The translations under genes and the position numbers were made by a program. A stretch of 64,000 bases of DNA from Favolaschia claudopus (Eukaryota; Basidiomycota; Agaricomycetes; Agaricales; Mycenaceae), in assembly GCA_037176885.1 (NCBI GenBank), contig JAWWNJ010000008.1, positions 1,736,001 to 1,800,000 on the forward strand, given 5' to 3'. This document shows positions 53,946-64,000 of the stretch, piece by piece. The stretch's first letter is position 1; the number at the start of each line of letters is the position of its first letter. The notes under the pieces are model-generated. The model was given only the letters and a program-made list of their open reading frames with translations, had not been told where the DNA came from and did no database searches.

Positions 53946-56900
53946 ATGCAGGACGATCTCTTCTCTTTCCTCGATGGAAATCCGGAGGACATAAATGCTG
54001 AGCCCACCGAAACTGCTAGTGCTCCCCAACCACGCAAACGAAAGGCGACTACCCCGCAAACTGTCGCGAATGGTGATCATAAATCCGAAAATGAACCTGA
54101 AGCGGGTCCCTCCTCACCAAAACGGCCGCGTGTTGACGCCCCGAATCCCATAGTACTGGATGACTTTGAGACCGAGGCAAAACGCGAAGTAGCAGCAAGC
54201 GCAGGTCTCACTGGCTCGTCTATCGAGTCGGGGACGCGTCTTGAACTCAGACATCAGGTTCGTGGCTCACGCTCGACATACCACGACGGCCTCCTCATCT
54301 GTCTATAGGTCCGTCACCAAGTCGCAGTTCCACCCGGTTACAATTACATTCCCATCTCCCAACATGTCCCTCCCGCAAAACCTGACAGAGAATACAAATT
54401 CGAGCTCGATCCATTCCAACGGGTGTCAATATATGCTATCCAGCGAAACGAAAGTGTCCTGGTCTCGGCGCATACAAGTGCGGGCAAGACTGTGGTAGCG
54501 GAATACGCGATAGCTCAGTGTCTTAATAACAAACAGCGTGTTATATATACAAGTCCTATCAAGGTAGTTTTGTTGGCAATATCAAAAGCAATTTCATTCA
54601 TCGCTCGTAGGCCTTGAGCAACCAAAAATATCGCGACATGTTAGCGGAGTTTGGAGATGTCGGTCTAATGACTGGAGATGTCACCATTAATCCTTCAGCT
54701 TCGTGCCTAGTCATGACAACAGAAGTGAGCCCTTGCGCGCCTCACATATTGCGTTGAAACTCAGTCCTTCAGATTCTACGATCCATGCTTTATCGCGGCT
54801 CTGAAGTCATGCGTGAAGTTGCTTGGGTCATCTTCGATGAAATTCACTATATGCGCGACAAAGAGCGTGGAGTTGTATGGGAGGAAACCATCATCCTTCT
54901 ACCACACACCGTCCGCTACGTGTTCTTGTCCGCCACGATCCCCAACGCCATGCAATTCGCGGAATGGATCTCCAAGTCTCACGAGCAGCCATGTCACGTC
55001 GTCTACACTGACTTTCGACCAACTCCCCTTCAAAATTACATGTTTCCGTGCGGCGGCGAAGGTATTTACCTGGTTGTGAACGAGAAAGGCGAGTTTCGGG
55101 AGGATAACTTCAGCAAGGCAATGGCAAAGTTGCAAGAAGGGCAGGGGGAGGATCCAGCAGATTCCCGGAGCGGTAAAGGAAAGAAGGGGAAGTCAAAAAA
55201 GGGCGGCACGAAAGGTCGGTCGGCGCCAATTTACCTTTTCGTGTCCTGACCGTTTCAAGGCCCGTCCGATATATCTCGCTTGATAAAAATGATCATGCTC
55301 AAAAATTATAACCCGGTCATCGTTTTTGCATTTGCCAAGCGCGAGTGCGAAGCACTGGCACTGACGCTTTCCAAGTTCGAGTTCAACTCGACGGAAGAAC
55401 AAGAGCTCGTGGGCAATATCTTCACCAATGCCATTGAAAATCTTGCAGCTGCGGACCGAGAACTCCCTCAAATCTCCAACCTCCTACCATTACTACGGCG
55501 CGGCATCGGCATCCATCACGGTGGTCTATTACCCATACTGAAAGAAGTCATCGAGATCCTTTTCCAAGAGGGTCTGATCAAAGTTCTGTTCGCGACGGAA
55601 ACATTCTCCATCGGTCTTAACATGCCCGCCAAAACTGTGGTTTTTACGACGACGCGGAAATTCGACGGCCGAGAGTTCCGGAATCTCACATCCGGAGAGT
55701 ATATTCAGATGTCTGGACGTGCGGGTCGTCGAGGTTTGGACGATCGAGGTGTGGTAATCATGATGTGCGACGAGAAGCTGGAACCCAGTGCCGCAATTAA
55801 CATGGTCAAGGGCGAGGCCGACCGGTTAGACTCGGCTTTCCATCTGGGATATAACATGGTTTTGAACTTGATGAAGGTCGAGGGTATCAGCCCCGAATTC
55901 ATGCTCGAGAAGTGTTTTTTCCAGTTCCAGAGCAATGCAGGTGTTCCCAAATTGGAAGAAGGTGAGCCTGGACATTCAATGCGGAGGCCTTTCTTGATAT
56001 CGGCCAGAGCTGAAGAGGGAAGAGGAAGCAAAGGGAACGACTGTCATTCCGGACGAAGCTCTTGTCGCGGAATACTACCAATATCGCCAGCAACTGGATC
56101 AAATGAAGGCCGATTTCCGCGAAGTCATCACTCATCCAACCTATTCTCTTCCATTCCTACAGGCCGGTCGTCTAGTGAAGGTCAAGTACCAAAAACTGGA
56201 CTTCGGATGGGGTGTCATCATAAACTATCAGAAACGGCTCCCGCCCAAGGTGCGTTACATCCTCGATGTTGTTTTGACAGCCTTTAATTTCGTTCGCCCA
56301 GAACCGGCCTATGCCAAAGCCCGAGGAGCTCCCGCCCCACGAACAATACATTATTGATGTTCTGCTAAATTGCGCGCCAGGCGGTAGCGTTTCAAAGGAC
56401 AGACAAATCGTCTCGGCTGCACCAAACGGCGTGCAACCTTGTCCGAAGGGGAAGAAGGGGGTCCCGCTAATCGTGCCAGTGTTGCTGACCACGATTGAGG
56501 GGATAAGCCACTTGCGGATATTTCTTCCCAAAGATCTCCGTCCGGATGGTCCAAGAGAAACGGTGTGGAAGAGTGTTCTCGAAATCGAGAGGCGGTTCCC
56601 AGACGGTATCGCCATGTTGGACCCTGTCGAAAATTTAGGGATCACCGACGACAAATTCACTGCCCTAGTTTCCGTTCGTGCTGTGACTCTCTGCGGCTCG
56701 AATTGGATTAACCATTCTTCATAGAAAATCCGACTGATGGAAGACAAAATGCTGCAGAGTCCTCTGCACAAGGACCCGCGATTACCAGAACTGTTCGAGA
56801 TGTATGCTCAGCGCGAAGCCGCTAAGGAGCGAATTCGTGCACTCAAAAAACGAATCCAGGCCACCCGCGATATTCTGCAAATGGAAGAACTCAAGTGCAG

Positions 56901-57579
56901 GAAACGTGTTCTACGGCGGCTTGGGTTCACTGACTCGTCGGATATTGTTGACATGAAGGGCCGAGTCGCTTGCGAAATCAGTTCTGGCGATGAACTACTT
57001 CTGACTGAGCTCATTTTCAATGGAGCGTTCAATACACTGTCTCCCGAGCAATGTGCTGCCCTCCTCAGTTGTTTCGTTTTCGCAGACAAGGTAAGAGCTG
57101 GATGAGCTATGACGATTTCGTATCGAACCTACTATATCTTTCAGAGCGAACAAACAACGAAACTCAAGGAGGAACTTGCGGCGCCTCTTCGTTCCATGCA
57201 GGAGCTCGCTAAACGCATTGCCAAGGTCATGAAGGAGTCCAAGATTGAAATAGACGAAACCGATTATGTAGCGTCATTCAAGGTCGAACTAATGGACGCC
57301 GTCGTGCAATGGTGTCGTGGCGCCTCGTTCACTGATATTTGCAAGGTGAGTCTTAGTGTTTGTTCTTCAGCCAATGGCGCCTAATCTCTATTTCAGCTCA
57401 CGGACCAGTTCGAGGGTAGCGTGATTCGTGTGTTCAGGCGCCTTGGCGAATTACTTCGACAAATGGCGCAGGCGGCCAAAGTGATTGGTAACAACGAATT
57501 GAAGGAGAAGTTTGAAAAAGCGTCGGAGATGCTTGAGAGACCCGACTCTGTGATATTTTGTTCATCCTTGTACCTGTAG
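53946..57579 (+). CDS. MTR4: MTR4/DOB1 Ski2-like RNA helicase of the nuclear exosome, 1060 residues
   Basis: Ten exons join in phase: 53946..54257, 54309..54563, 54611..54724, 54773..55214, 55260..55961, 56008..56249, 56302..56667, 56725..57090, 57145..57345, 57397..57579. The acidic N-terminus ([11 protein letters not shown]) carries an NLS-like PRKRKATT. Helicase motifs: AHTSAGKT (Walker A, about residues 158-165), [19 protein letters not shown] (about 248-252), [21 protein letters not shown], and [10 protein letters not shown] (about 524-533). After the helicase core come the arch/stalk region ([15 protein letters not shown] and others) and the DSHCT domain to the end ...VIFCSSLYL, the usual MTR4 terminus. 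It works in TRAMP and related complexes to unwind RNA for 3'-5' decay by the exosome. Length and the presence of the arch favour MTR4 over SKI2. It lies 232 bases after the chitinase gene. Confidence 0.93.
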
Positions 57580-57673
57580 ATCTTGGTTTTGCTGTAACTC
57601 GGGTTGGCGGATAACTCGCTTGTGACATGTGTGACCCTTGACTGTTCTGCCACGACCGCTAACCACCGCAGCG

Positions 57674-59234
57674 ATGCTGAACCCGCAGTGGGCGACGACG
57701 ACGACGCCTATCGAGCTGCTCGTCTCGCGCGCCTGCGATGCTTCTCTTCACGAACCAAACTACGCGCTCCATCTTGAGGTGGCCACCTTTATCAACGAAA
57801 AAAAGGCAAATAATCCCCGCGATGCTGCAATGCTGATCGCTCGTCTTGCATGCAACCGGAACCCTCATGTTGCCCTTCTCGCTCTCGCCCTTCTCGACAC
57901 CCTTGTGCAGTCCTGCGGCTATCCCTTCCACCTCCAGATAAGCACTAAAGAATTCCTAAACGAACTCGTTCGCCGCTTTCCCGACCGCCCCCCTCCATTC
58001 CCTGGACCAGTCATGTCTCGGATTCTTGAAACCATACAAAGTTGGAAAGAGACCATCTGTACCGAGTCCCGATGGCGCGAGGATCTCACTAATATCATCG
58101 ACATGCATCGGCTGTTGATGCATAAGGGTTATCGCTTCCGACATGTTCCTCGAGCAGCGCCGACTGCGTCATCGAGTGCCACAGCCGTCGCAGCCAACCT
58201 GAAGAGTGCCGCGGAACTCGAGGCGGAGGACAGGGAAGCCCAAAGTGCAAAGCTGCAGGAACTGATTCGTCGAGGGACTCCGAAAGATTTGTTGGTTGCG
58301 CAAGAAATCATGAAGTCCCTAGCCGGTGCGGACCCGACGAATCAGGTCGACTATCGCAGCCAGGCATTATCGGAACTGGAGCGCCTTGAGACGAAGGTGG
58401 TTCTGCTCGGAGAAATGTTGGATAATGCGAACATGGCCGGAGGCGAGCGGACAGTGACGGGCGACGTCTATGAGGTTTGTTTTTTGTTCCTCCTACATGA
58501 TCATTCACGAAATGGTGGCTCCTAGCAAGTCGCTACCATCCTTACGGCGTCACGTCCCAAGATACAAAAGTGGATATCGGATGCGGAGGCAAGCGAGGAT
58601 GATTCCGAAGCTCTTGGTAGGTTTCCCAAAATCATAGATCATTCTTGTATTTGACCTTTCATTAGCGAGTTACCTGCAAATGAACGATCAGCTAAATACC
58701 GTACTTTCGCGCTACGATGCCTTCAAGCGCGGTGATTTCGAGGCCGCACGAAATCCTGTTCCCTCTGAATATGCTGCGCAAGCGCAAGCGGCCAGCTCAC
58801 TCATTGACTTTGACGATCCCCCTCCAGCAACCGGCGCAACGAACGAGTTGGAGTCGCTTTTTGGTGGATTAGGTTCCGCACCACCTGTGGTTCCCGCCAG
58901 TTCGCCACCGCCAGTGAATCGCGCAACGCATCCCATGCCGAGTCAGGCGCAACTGGGCGGTTCCATTGTGCTACCGGCTACACCGACGCCCGGTCCTGCC
59001 CACACACCAATACCGCACCAATCTGGATCTCTCGGATACTTCAACCCTGCGAGTACCATGCGGCCTCAGCAGCCGATGTATCCCGGTGGGACCAGTATAG
59101 TGCCATCTCATCCGAACGGCGCGCAACAGCCCGGATATACAAACGGTGCGGGTGTGGTCCAACAGCCACCAGCGCAGACGGTTGGGGCACCCCAGGGGAA
59201 AGATCCGTTCGCTGACTTGGCCGGCTTGTTCTAG
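57674..59234 (+). CDS. VHS and GAT domain vesicle-trafficking adaptor, 486 residues
   Basis: Exons 57674..58474, 58526..58616 and 58666..59234 join in phase. The VHS domain is at about residues 10-150 (PIELLVSRACDASLHEPNYA, NRNPHVALLALALLDTLVQS, STKEFLNELVRRFPDRPP), and the GAT-like helical region is at about 220-340 (KLQELIRRGTPKDLLVAQEI, ELERLETKVVLLGEMLDNA, YLQMNDQLNTVLSRYDAFK). The C-terminal third is Pro/Gly/Gln-rich, with an acidic clathrin-box-like LIDFDDPPPA, and ends KDPFADLAGLF. No gamma-ear domain follows, so it is not a full GGA; it is closer to the TOM1/LSB5/ENTH-VHS group, which recognise ubiquitinated cargo and clathrin at endosomes or the trans-Golgi. It starts 94 bases after the MTR4 stop codon. 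Confidence 0.85.
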
Positions 59235-59297
59235 TATTTTACTTGTATTTGAGGTACATATTGTAGACGGATTTATTAGCGAATATGTTTCGACAGC

Positions 59298-59313
59298 GAT
59301 AAGATAAGATAAG
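59298..59313 (+). promoter_or_regulatory. Triple GATA site upstream of the ubiquitin-eL40 gene
   Basis: GATAAGATAAGATAAG has three overlapping HGATAR sites, about 170 bases before the start of the next gene and just after the previous one. GATA factors bind such sites in fungi. The functional link here is inferred from position only. Confidence 0.35.
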
Positions 59314-59481
59314 TCGGGGAGATTGAGGTTAGGCTGTGCCGAAGTGCCGAGCTGTATAGTGACCAAAGTCAGATCAATCAACAGACCCAAATTCTTCTCA
59401 CCAATTACTTGCAACTCGGCGGCGCGAGGTATGCAATCCTGCTCTCCACTCTTTCCATTCAACTCAGAGTTATTCTTTTAG

Positions 59482-60042
<561 letters not shown>

Positions 60043-60367
60043 TGGTTTGCGCCTTATTCTACTGTATGCGCATGTACTCGCTCAATGCACATATGCGATA
60101 TTATTCCATGTCTTTTTTTCGGCTCTCAACATCTCTCTGACTTGATCGAAAGCGAAACTCGTCATTACAAGCTCGGTGGCAATCCACCCCGCCCTAAATT
60201 AATCCCGTGGATGCCATAAATTTGTCAAGAACTGCGCGTGCACCTTGAGCAGGACGGACAACTCATATGGCTAAGGGTAGTATGTTATATATCTATCACC
60301 CTTGAGACTGCAAACCCGGCCAAAAAGCCCGACAATACCGCCCAGGTTACTTTCACTGGCTCCCTCG
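60043..60367. other. Convergent intergenic region
   Basis: This is the spacer between the ubiquitin-eL40 gene (plus) and an F-box gene (minus); it should hold both 3' UTRs. Nothing else was seen. Confidence 0.4.
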
Positions 60368-61662
60368 TCAGAATGACACCCTGGCTCGCGCCAAAGCCAC
60401 CACGACTGTTTGATTGCGCCCCAAATCCTTCGCGGGGACCTGCAATTTGCCGGAAGCCTCCAGCGAGGGCAATCTGCGGCGTAAAAACAAGTGGTCTGGG
60501 CTTTCGCGAAACCGAAAATTGTGGTACGTGAAATCAACCTTTTTAAGACGAGAAAATTGCGGGGCGGAAAGAAAATTGTCCAAAGTGGCCAATTCAAATC
60601 CGGTGTAAAGGGAAATATCGATAGCGAAGGATATGCATTCGAGAGTCGGCGCCACGATCTTCGTAATCAATTGAAGCATCTGGTCAGGATGAATGTAGTC
60701 GGTGTTGACCCATCCATCGTCACAAATCCTGAGCGTCTTCAGGCTGGGATGGCGTGAAAGGTCATACACAACAGATGCGTCTATGTGCTGTAGATTGAGA
60801 AATGCAAAGGGAACCCTAGCAAAACAATGAACATGCCTTGGCCAAGCGATCCTGTCAAAACGATATCGAGGTGTTGGAGACTGTCGCTAATCTGCTCCAA
60901 GGCCGAGCGAACAATATTTTCATGCCCATATTCCAATCCAGACAAAGTAAGAGAGTCCACATTCCCTAGATGCTCCGCCGATTGTAACCATGCCAAGATT
61001 AAATTCATCAGTCCGCCGCGAAGCTCTACTCGATGCAGTCCTTGCGGCGGCGGCGGCGCAGCCTCCGAACGGGAAGGTTTCTCGCTACTACTGGGCGCAT
61101 CGAAGCCTGAGGACGATGAAAGGCACAGCTCTTCGAGCGCACGCAACAAACATATCAACTCTATGACCGTTGTGTCGCTGTCGTCGAACCAGCAGAACAA
61201 GTCAAGTCTGGTGAGGCGCGGAAACGCCGAAAAGACGGAGTGCATGACGGAAGGGACTCCGGTGGTCACAAATCCAAGATGATAAGGGCCATGTTCAGCC
61301 GCATCGGGGTCGGTAGGGTATACCGTCCTGAGGGAGATTTCCAAGGTACGGACAGCGGTCAGGCGGAGGAGGTCGGCCACAATTTCGTTGAAATAGCGGT
61401 CATTTAGGTAGAATGTATAGCGACGAGCGACTAGGACGCGGATATGCTCGAGAAACGTGCAGTGTGGCGATTTTATAAGATCCCGAAAGGCAAAGATGTT
61501 TTGTGGTCCCGACAGATAGAATTTGTGAAAGAGGTGGGATCTTGCGGGGGACAGCCAGGATCGGCATACTAAAGCACAAGCTTTCAGAGACTCCGGGTCT
61601 GGTGAGATGTGGTCAATGACGGTGACGACGAGCTCTTGAGGAAGCTGAACATCAACGCTCAT
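60368..61662 (-). CDS. F-box-like protein, 412 residues, with a GC-AG intron
   Basis: Exons 60837..61662 and 60368..60780 join in phase to give 412 residues. The N-terminus MSVDVQLPQELVVTVIDHIS is followed by LKACALVCRSWLSPARSHLF with HKFYL, a textbook basidiomycete F-box. The rest is leucine-rich (HCTFLEHIRVLVARRYTFYL, LTAVRTLEISLRTVYP, FPRLTRLDLFCWFDDSDTTV, SLTLSGLEYGHENIVRSALE, LQHLDIVLTG), ending VPAKDLGRNQTVVVALAR. The intron (60781-60836) begins CAAG/GCATGT and ends CACATAG; a GT donor that keeps the frame was not found, so a GC-AG intron is the best reading. Confidence 0.75.
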
Positions 61663-61746
61663 GATCGCTCTCTTCAAGCTAAATTTCGCTGTGACTTCGA
61701 GATACTCATGTCACACGCTAGAAACCTGCAGAAAAGTGGCGACGAT

Positions 61747-63905
61747 TCATATTTCATATTTCTCTATTACATACGCCGCGTCCATACAAGGAACTTTTAC
61801 TTTTCTGTCGACCGCAACGCGTTCCACCATCGCCCTCGAAATGAACACAAACGAGTTGTCCGTTGAAGATGCCGTCGCCGATTCTTCTCCAGGACCATTG
61901 CCCGCCGCCCCTGCAGCTGCAGCCTTCCTCAACTCGTCAGGATTTTCGCTACTCAGCCGCATCGCAAGCAGCCCGATCTCGTTGAGCGCAAAAGCCGCGT
62001 CCTCGACCCGCAGATAAGTAGCACGCGCGATATCGCGCAGCGTACACCGCAACACGACGTCGACGGTTGCGCTGCCGTTGGGGTTGGCGGTGATCTCGAA
62101 CGTACGGAACTGTTCGAGGAAGTCGGCTATGAGACATGATATGAGCCTCGACAGAGAAAAGATGAATTAAGAACGACTCACTGTCCGTCGCTGCCGTGTT
62201 GACGAAAGAGAGGTCTTCATGTTCGCCTTCCCACCCTTTCGTACGCTTCTTGCGCTTGTGCGAGGCGCCGTTGATTGATAGTGCGGAACTCCCGTTCATG
62301 AGACTCGGGGTGCCTTCTTCGTCAATATCCCGCGATGGAGATCGCATGTCAGGCAGAGGACTCCTTGACGTGGTCTTTTCCCCAGTTGGGATCACCGTCA
62401 GGACGCGGCTACATATGGTCAGCCTAGAACGAGATGGCAAGAAGAGATCGTACCGGAAGAAACGGATGAGTGTACCAACCCAGTATGCAAGATAGCTACG
62501 TAGCCCAAGATCAGACAGTGGCCGTTCAGGAGTGCCTACTTTTCCTGCACGACGAGACAGTTCGTAGCTGAACTCAATCATGAGCATGCCGAAGCCTTGA
62601 CGCTGCCAAGGTGGGAGTGTGATGATGCAGGCCAGGTTGTAGTCGTCGTATGAGACCTTCTCTTTGGAGAAGAAGCCATACACATGGTCTTTTGTAGAGT
62701 CGGCGTCGGTCACTAGGTAGAACATGACTGGTGCGGGTGAGATTAGATGAATATGAGATGATACAAAGGAAAGAAAACGGACAGTTGTCGCAGTCGAAAA
62801 ATAACGTCTTGACATCAATGAAAAGCTTGCCGAATAATGAAAGGTTTTGACAATAAAGCTACCTTGTAATGAGCCACTGGTCGCCGACAAAAAAGGGGGG
62901 AACCGTACCTTGTGTACAGCACCGTCAACCTCCCAGATGCAATGTGCCCCTCGCTGATATACTTTGCGCCCAGGGGGTCGAGTGAAAGTACATCTCATTC
63001 GATGCGACTCGTACAGCGCGGGGTCGACCATATACTTGAAGCAGTACTCGCAGACCCACAGTTTGGCCTTCTCGGTGCGATTGAGACCGCCCGCCATCAA
63101 GTCGAGAACGCGGCCATGTGAGCGAGCGGTGGTATGTCGCACACCAGGTATCCTGGTGGGAACGGGCGATGGGGCAGAGGGACCAGCGGCGCCGTTGCGC
63201 GCGTTTGGCTGTCCATCGAGTGCGTTGGCTGCACTCACAGCCAGCTCTGAGTCTTCGTTTTCCATCAAAGGATATGGAGAAAAGTACCTAACCAAGATCA
63301 GCACACATTTGAGAGAAAACCAGTCATCGAGGTTCGAGTAGTCAAGGGGCAATAACAGTTCCCTCCGGAAGGTGACATTTCAAAGAGCCGAGTTACAGAG
63401 TTGAAGGCACGGAGAAAACACCGTCGATAGCGGCTGCTGCTACTTACCATGTCCTGATGAGCCAGTCTCCAAACTGGACTTTATCAAAATTGCGCTGGGC
63501 GGTGATCTGCTTGTGATGCTCAAAGTCATAATCTTCTTCAGTCACAACCATTGTGCGTTCCACGCCATTTTCTTCGCCCAGAAGATCGCCATCGAGCATT
63601 GACTCCTCATCGTCCGACTCTCCTTGCTGGCTGCGCTTTCGCTTGCGCGAGGGCCCAACGTCGGTGGCAGAAGGCATGAACTCGTCTTCTGGAATCCATT
63701 CATCCATGCGCTTATCCTGGTTTACGTAGTGAACATAGAGTTGACCCGGCGCTCGACTTATGATTTGTGCGGGCTCTGGTCAAGTCAAAAGTTAGTTTGA
63801 GGGACGAGGCCACGCGTTTGTGATGAATGCACGTTCTGTCCCATTCTTGACGACAATTCCCGAAGGTAGGCCAACAGGTATGGGGATGGTGTGTGTCGCC
63901 GGCAT
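61747..63905 (-). CDS. MYST-family histone acetyltransferase (ESA1/KAT5-KAT8 type), 578 residues
   Basis: Seven exons join in phase: 63833..63905, 63448..63775, 62909..63287, 62783..62858, 62454..62727, 62182..62408, 61747..62126. The start is an ATG (MPATHTIPIPVGLPSGIVVK). A chromo-barrel (tudor-knot) follows: IISRAPGQLYVHYVNQDKRM with DEWIPEDEF at about residues 28-60. An acidic linker leads to FGDWLIRTWYFSPYPL. The C2HC zinc finger is LWVCEYCFKYMVDPALYESH with RMRC (about 212-233). In the catalytic core, NLACIITLPP has the active-site Cys (about 319), WQRQGFG binds acetyl-CoA (about 327-332), and TPERPLSDLG contains the catalytic Glu (about 353). A 60-residue insertion with HKRKKRTKGWEGE follows LIRFFRR, before the winged-helix end (IARATYLRVEDAAFALNEIG). 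The two-part structure and barrel point to ESA1 or MOF/KAT8; the insertion makes the exact orthologue uncertain. It acetylates histone H4, most likely in NuA4 or a MOF-like complex. Confidence 0.88.
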
Positions 63906-64000
63906 CGACGAAAGTGGCGGTCGGCGTTGAAGAAGATACAAATAAACAATGCGCCGAGCTCGCCATCAACATCACTCACAGCGTTCAACCCGACACCGAC
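63906..64000. other. Window edge, promoter side of the MYST gene
   Basis: Ninety-five bases upstream of the MYST start codon. This is too short to say more. Confidence 0.3.

Noticed and set aside
55280..56287. A 335-codon frame ending in GCCFDSL as a separate gene
   Set aside because: It reads through the MTR4 intron at 55962-56007; the spliced frame keeps the MTR4 arch sequence.
57674..59234. Full GGA adaptor
   Set aside because: VHS and GAT are present but no gamma-adaptin ear domain follows; the protein ends DPFADLAGLF.

Overview
The window is nuclear DNA from a basidiomycete fungus of the class Agaricomycetes, with a gene repertoire that recalls Agaricales such as Mycena; the genus is a guess. 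The evidence is: many short GT-AG introns of about 45-60 bases; spliced genes for conserved fungal proteins (MTR4, a VHS-GAT adaptor, the ubiquitin-eL40 fusion, a MYST acetyltransferase, a GH18 chitinase); several F-box genes; and KDZ transposon genes with the CxC2 cysteine cluster, which are typical of mushroom-forming fungi. All exon models below were joined by hand from splice signals and reading-frame phase; none was checked against RNA or a database.

The left part (about 1-24 kb) is a repeat-rich graveyard of gene pieces. It holds the 3' end of a large lineage-specific gene (1-1081), a KDZ/CxC2 5' fragment (2150-3756), one intact-looking hypothetical gene (4111-5239), and broken copies of a wax-synthase-like gene (5890-6235), SHQ1 (6832-8219) and an alpha-1,2-mannosyltransferase (18282-18775). 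Between them lie dispersed minisatellites, a satellite-like array at 16.6-17.4 kb, a direct duplication (11.3 and 17.4 kb), and a repeat of roughly 550 bp present twice in opposite orientation (5.3-5.9 and 23.6-24.2 kb).

The middle part (24.6-35.7 kb) is a dense block of nine lineage-specific genes on alternating strands: a TET/JBP-like N-terminal piece, a small NLS-ended protein, a complete 849-residue protein of a multicopy family, an RNase H1 N-terminal (viroplasmin-type) domain protein, a divergently transcribed hypothetical protein, a 100-residue basic protein, a RING finger protein, a truncated paralogue of the 849-residue family, and a second CxC2/KDZ 5' fragment. This is the part most likely to hold something not yet described as a unit. 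A second repeat-rich stretch follows (35.7-41.7 kb), with a 190-bp tandem repeat and a tRNA-like SINE head.

The right part (41.8-64 kb) becomes steadily more ordinary: a small MYND-like gene, an F-box gene, a frameshifted F-box gene, an F-box gene whose 3' end is cut by a TA-flanked inverted-repeat element (49680-50313), then a compact housekeeping block: chitinase, MTR4 helicase, VHS-GAT adaptor and ubiquitin-eL40 on the plus strand, an F-box gene and a MYST histone acetyltransferase on the minus strand. The housekeeping genes have no evident common pathway; they look like a conserved euchromatic block bordering a transposon-rich segment.
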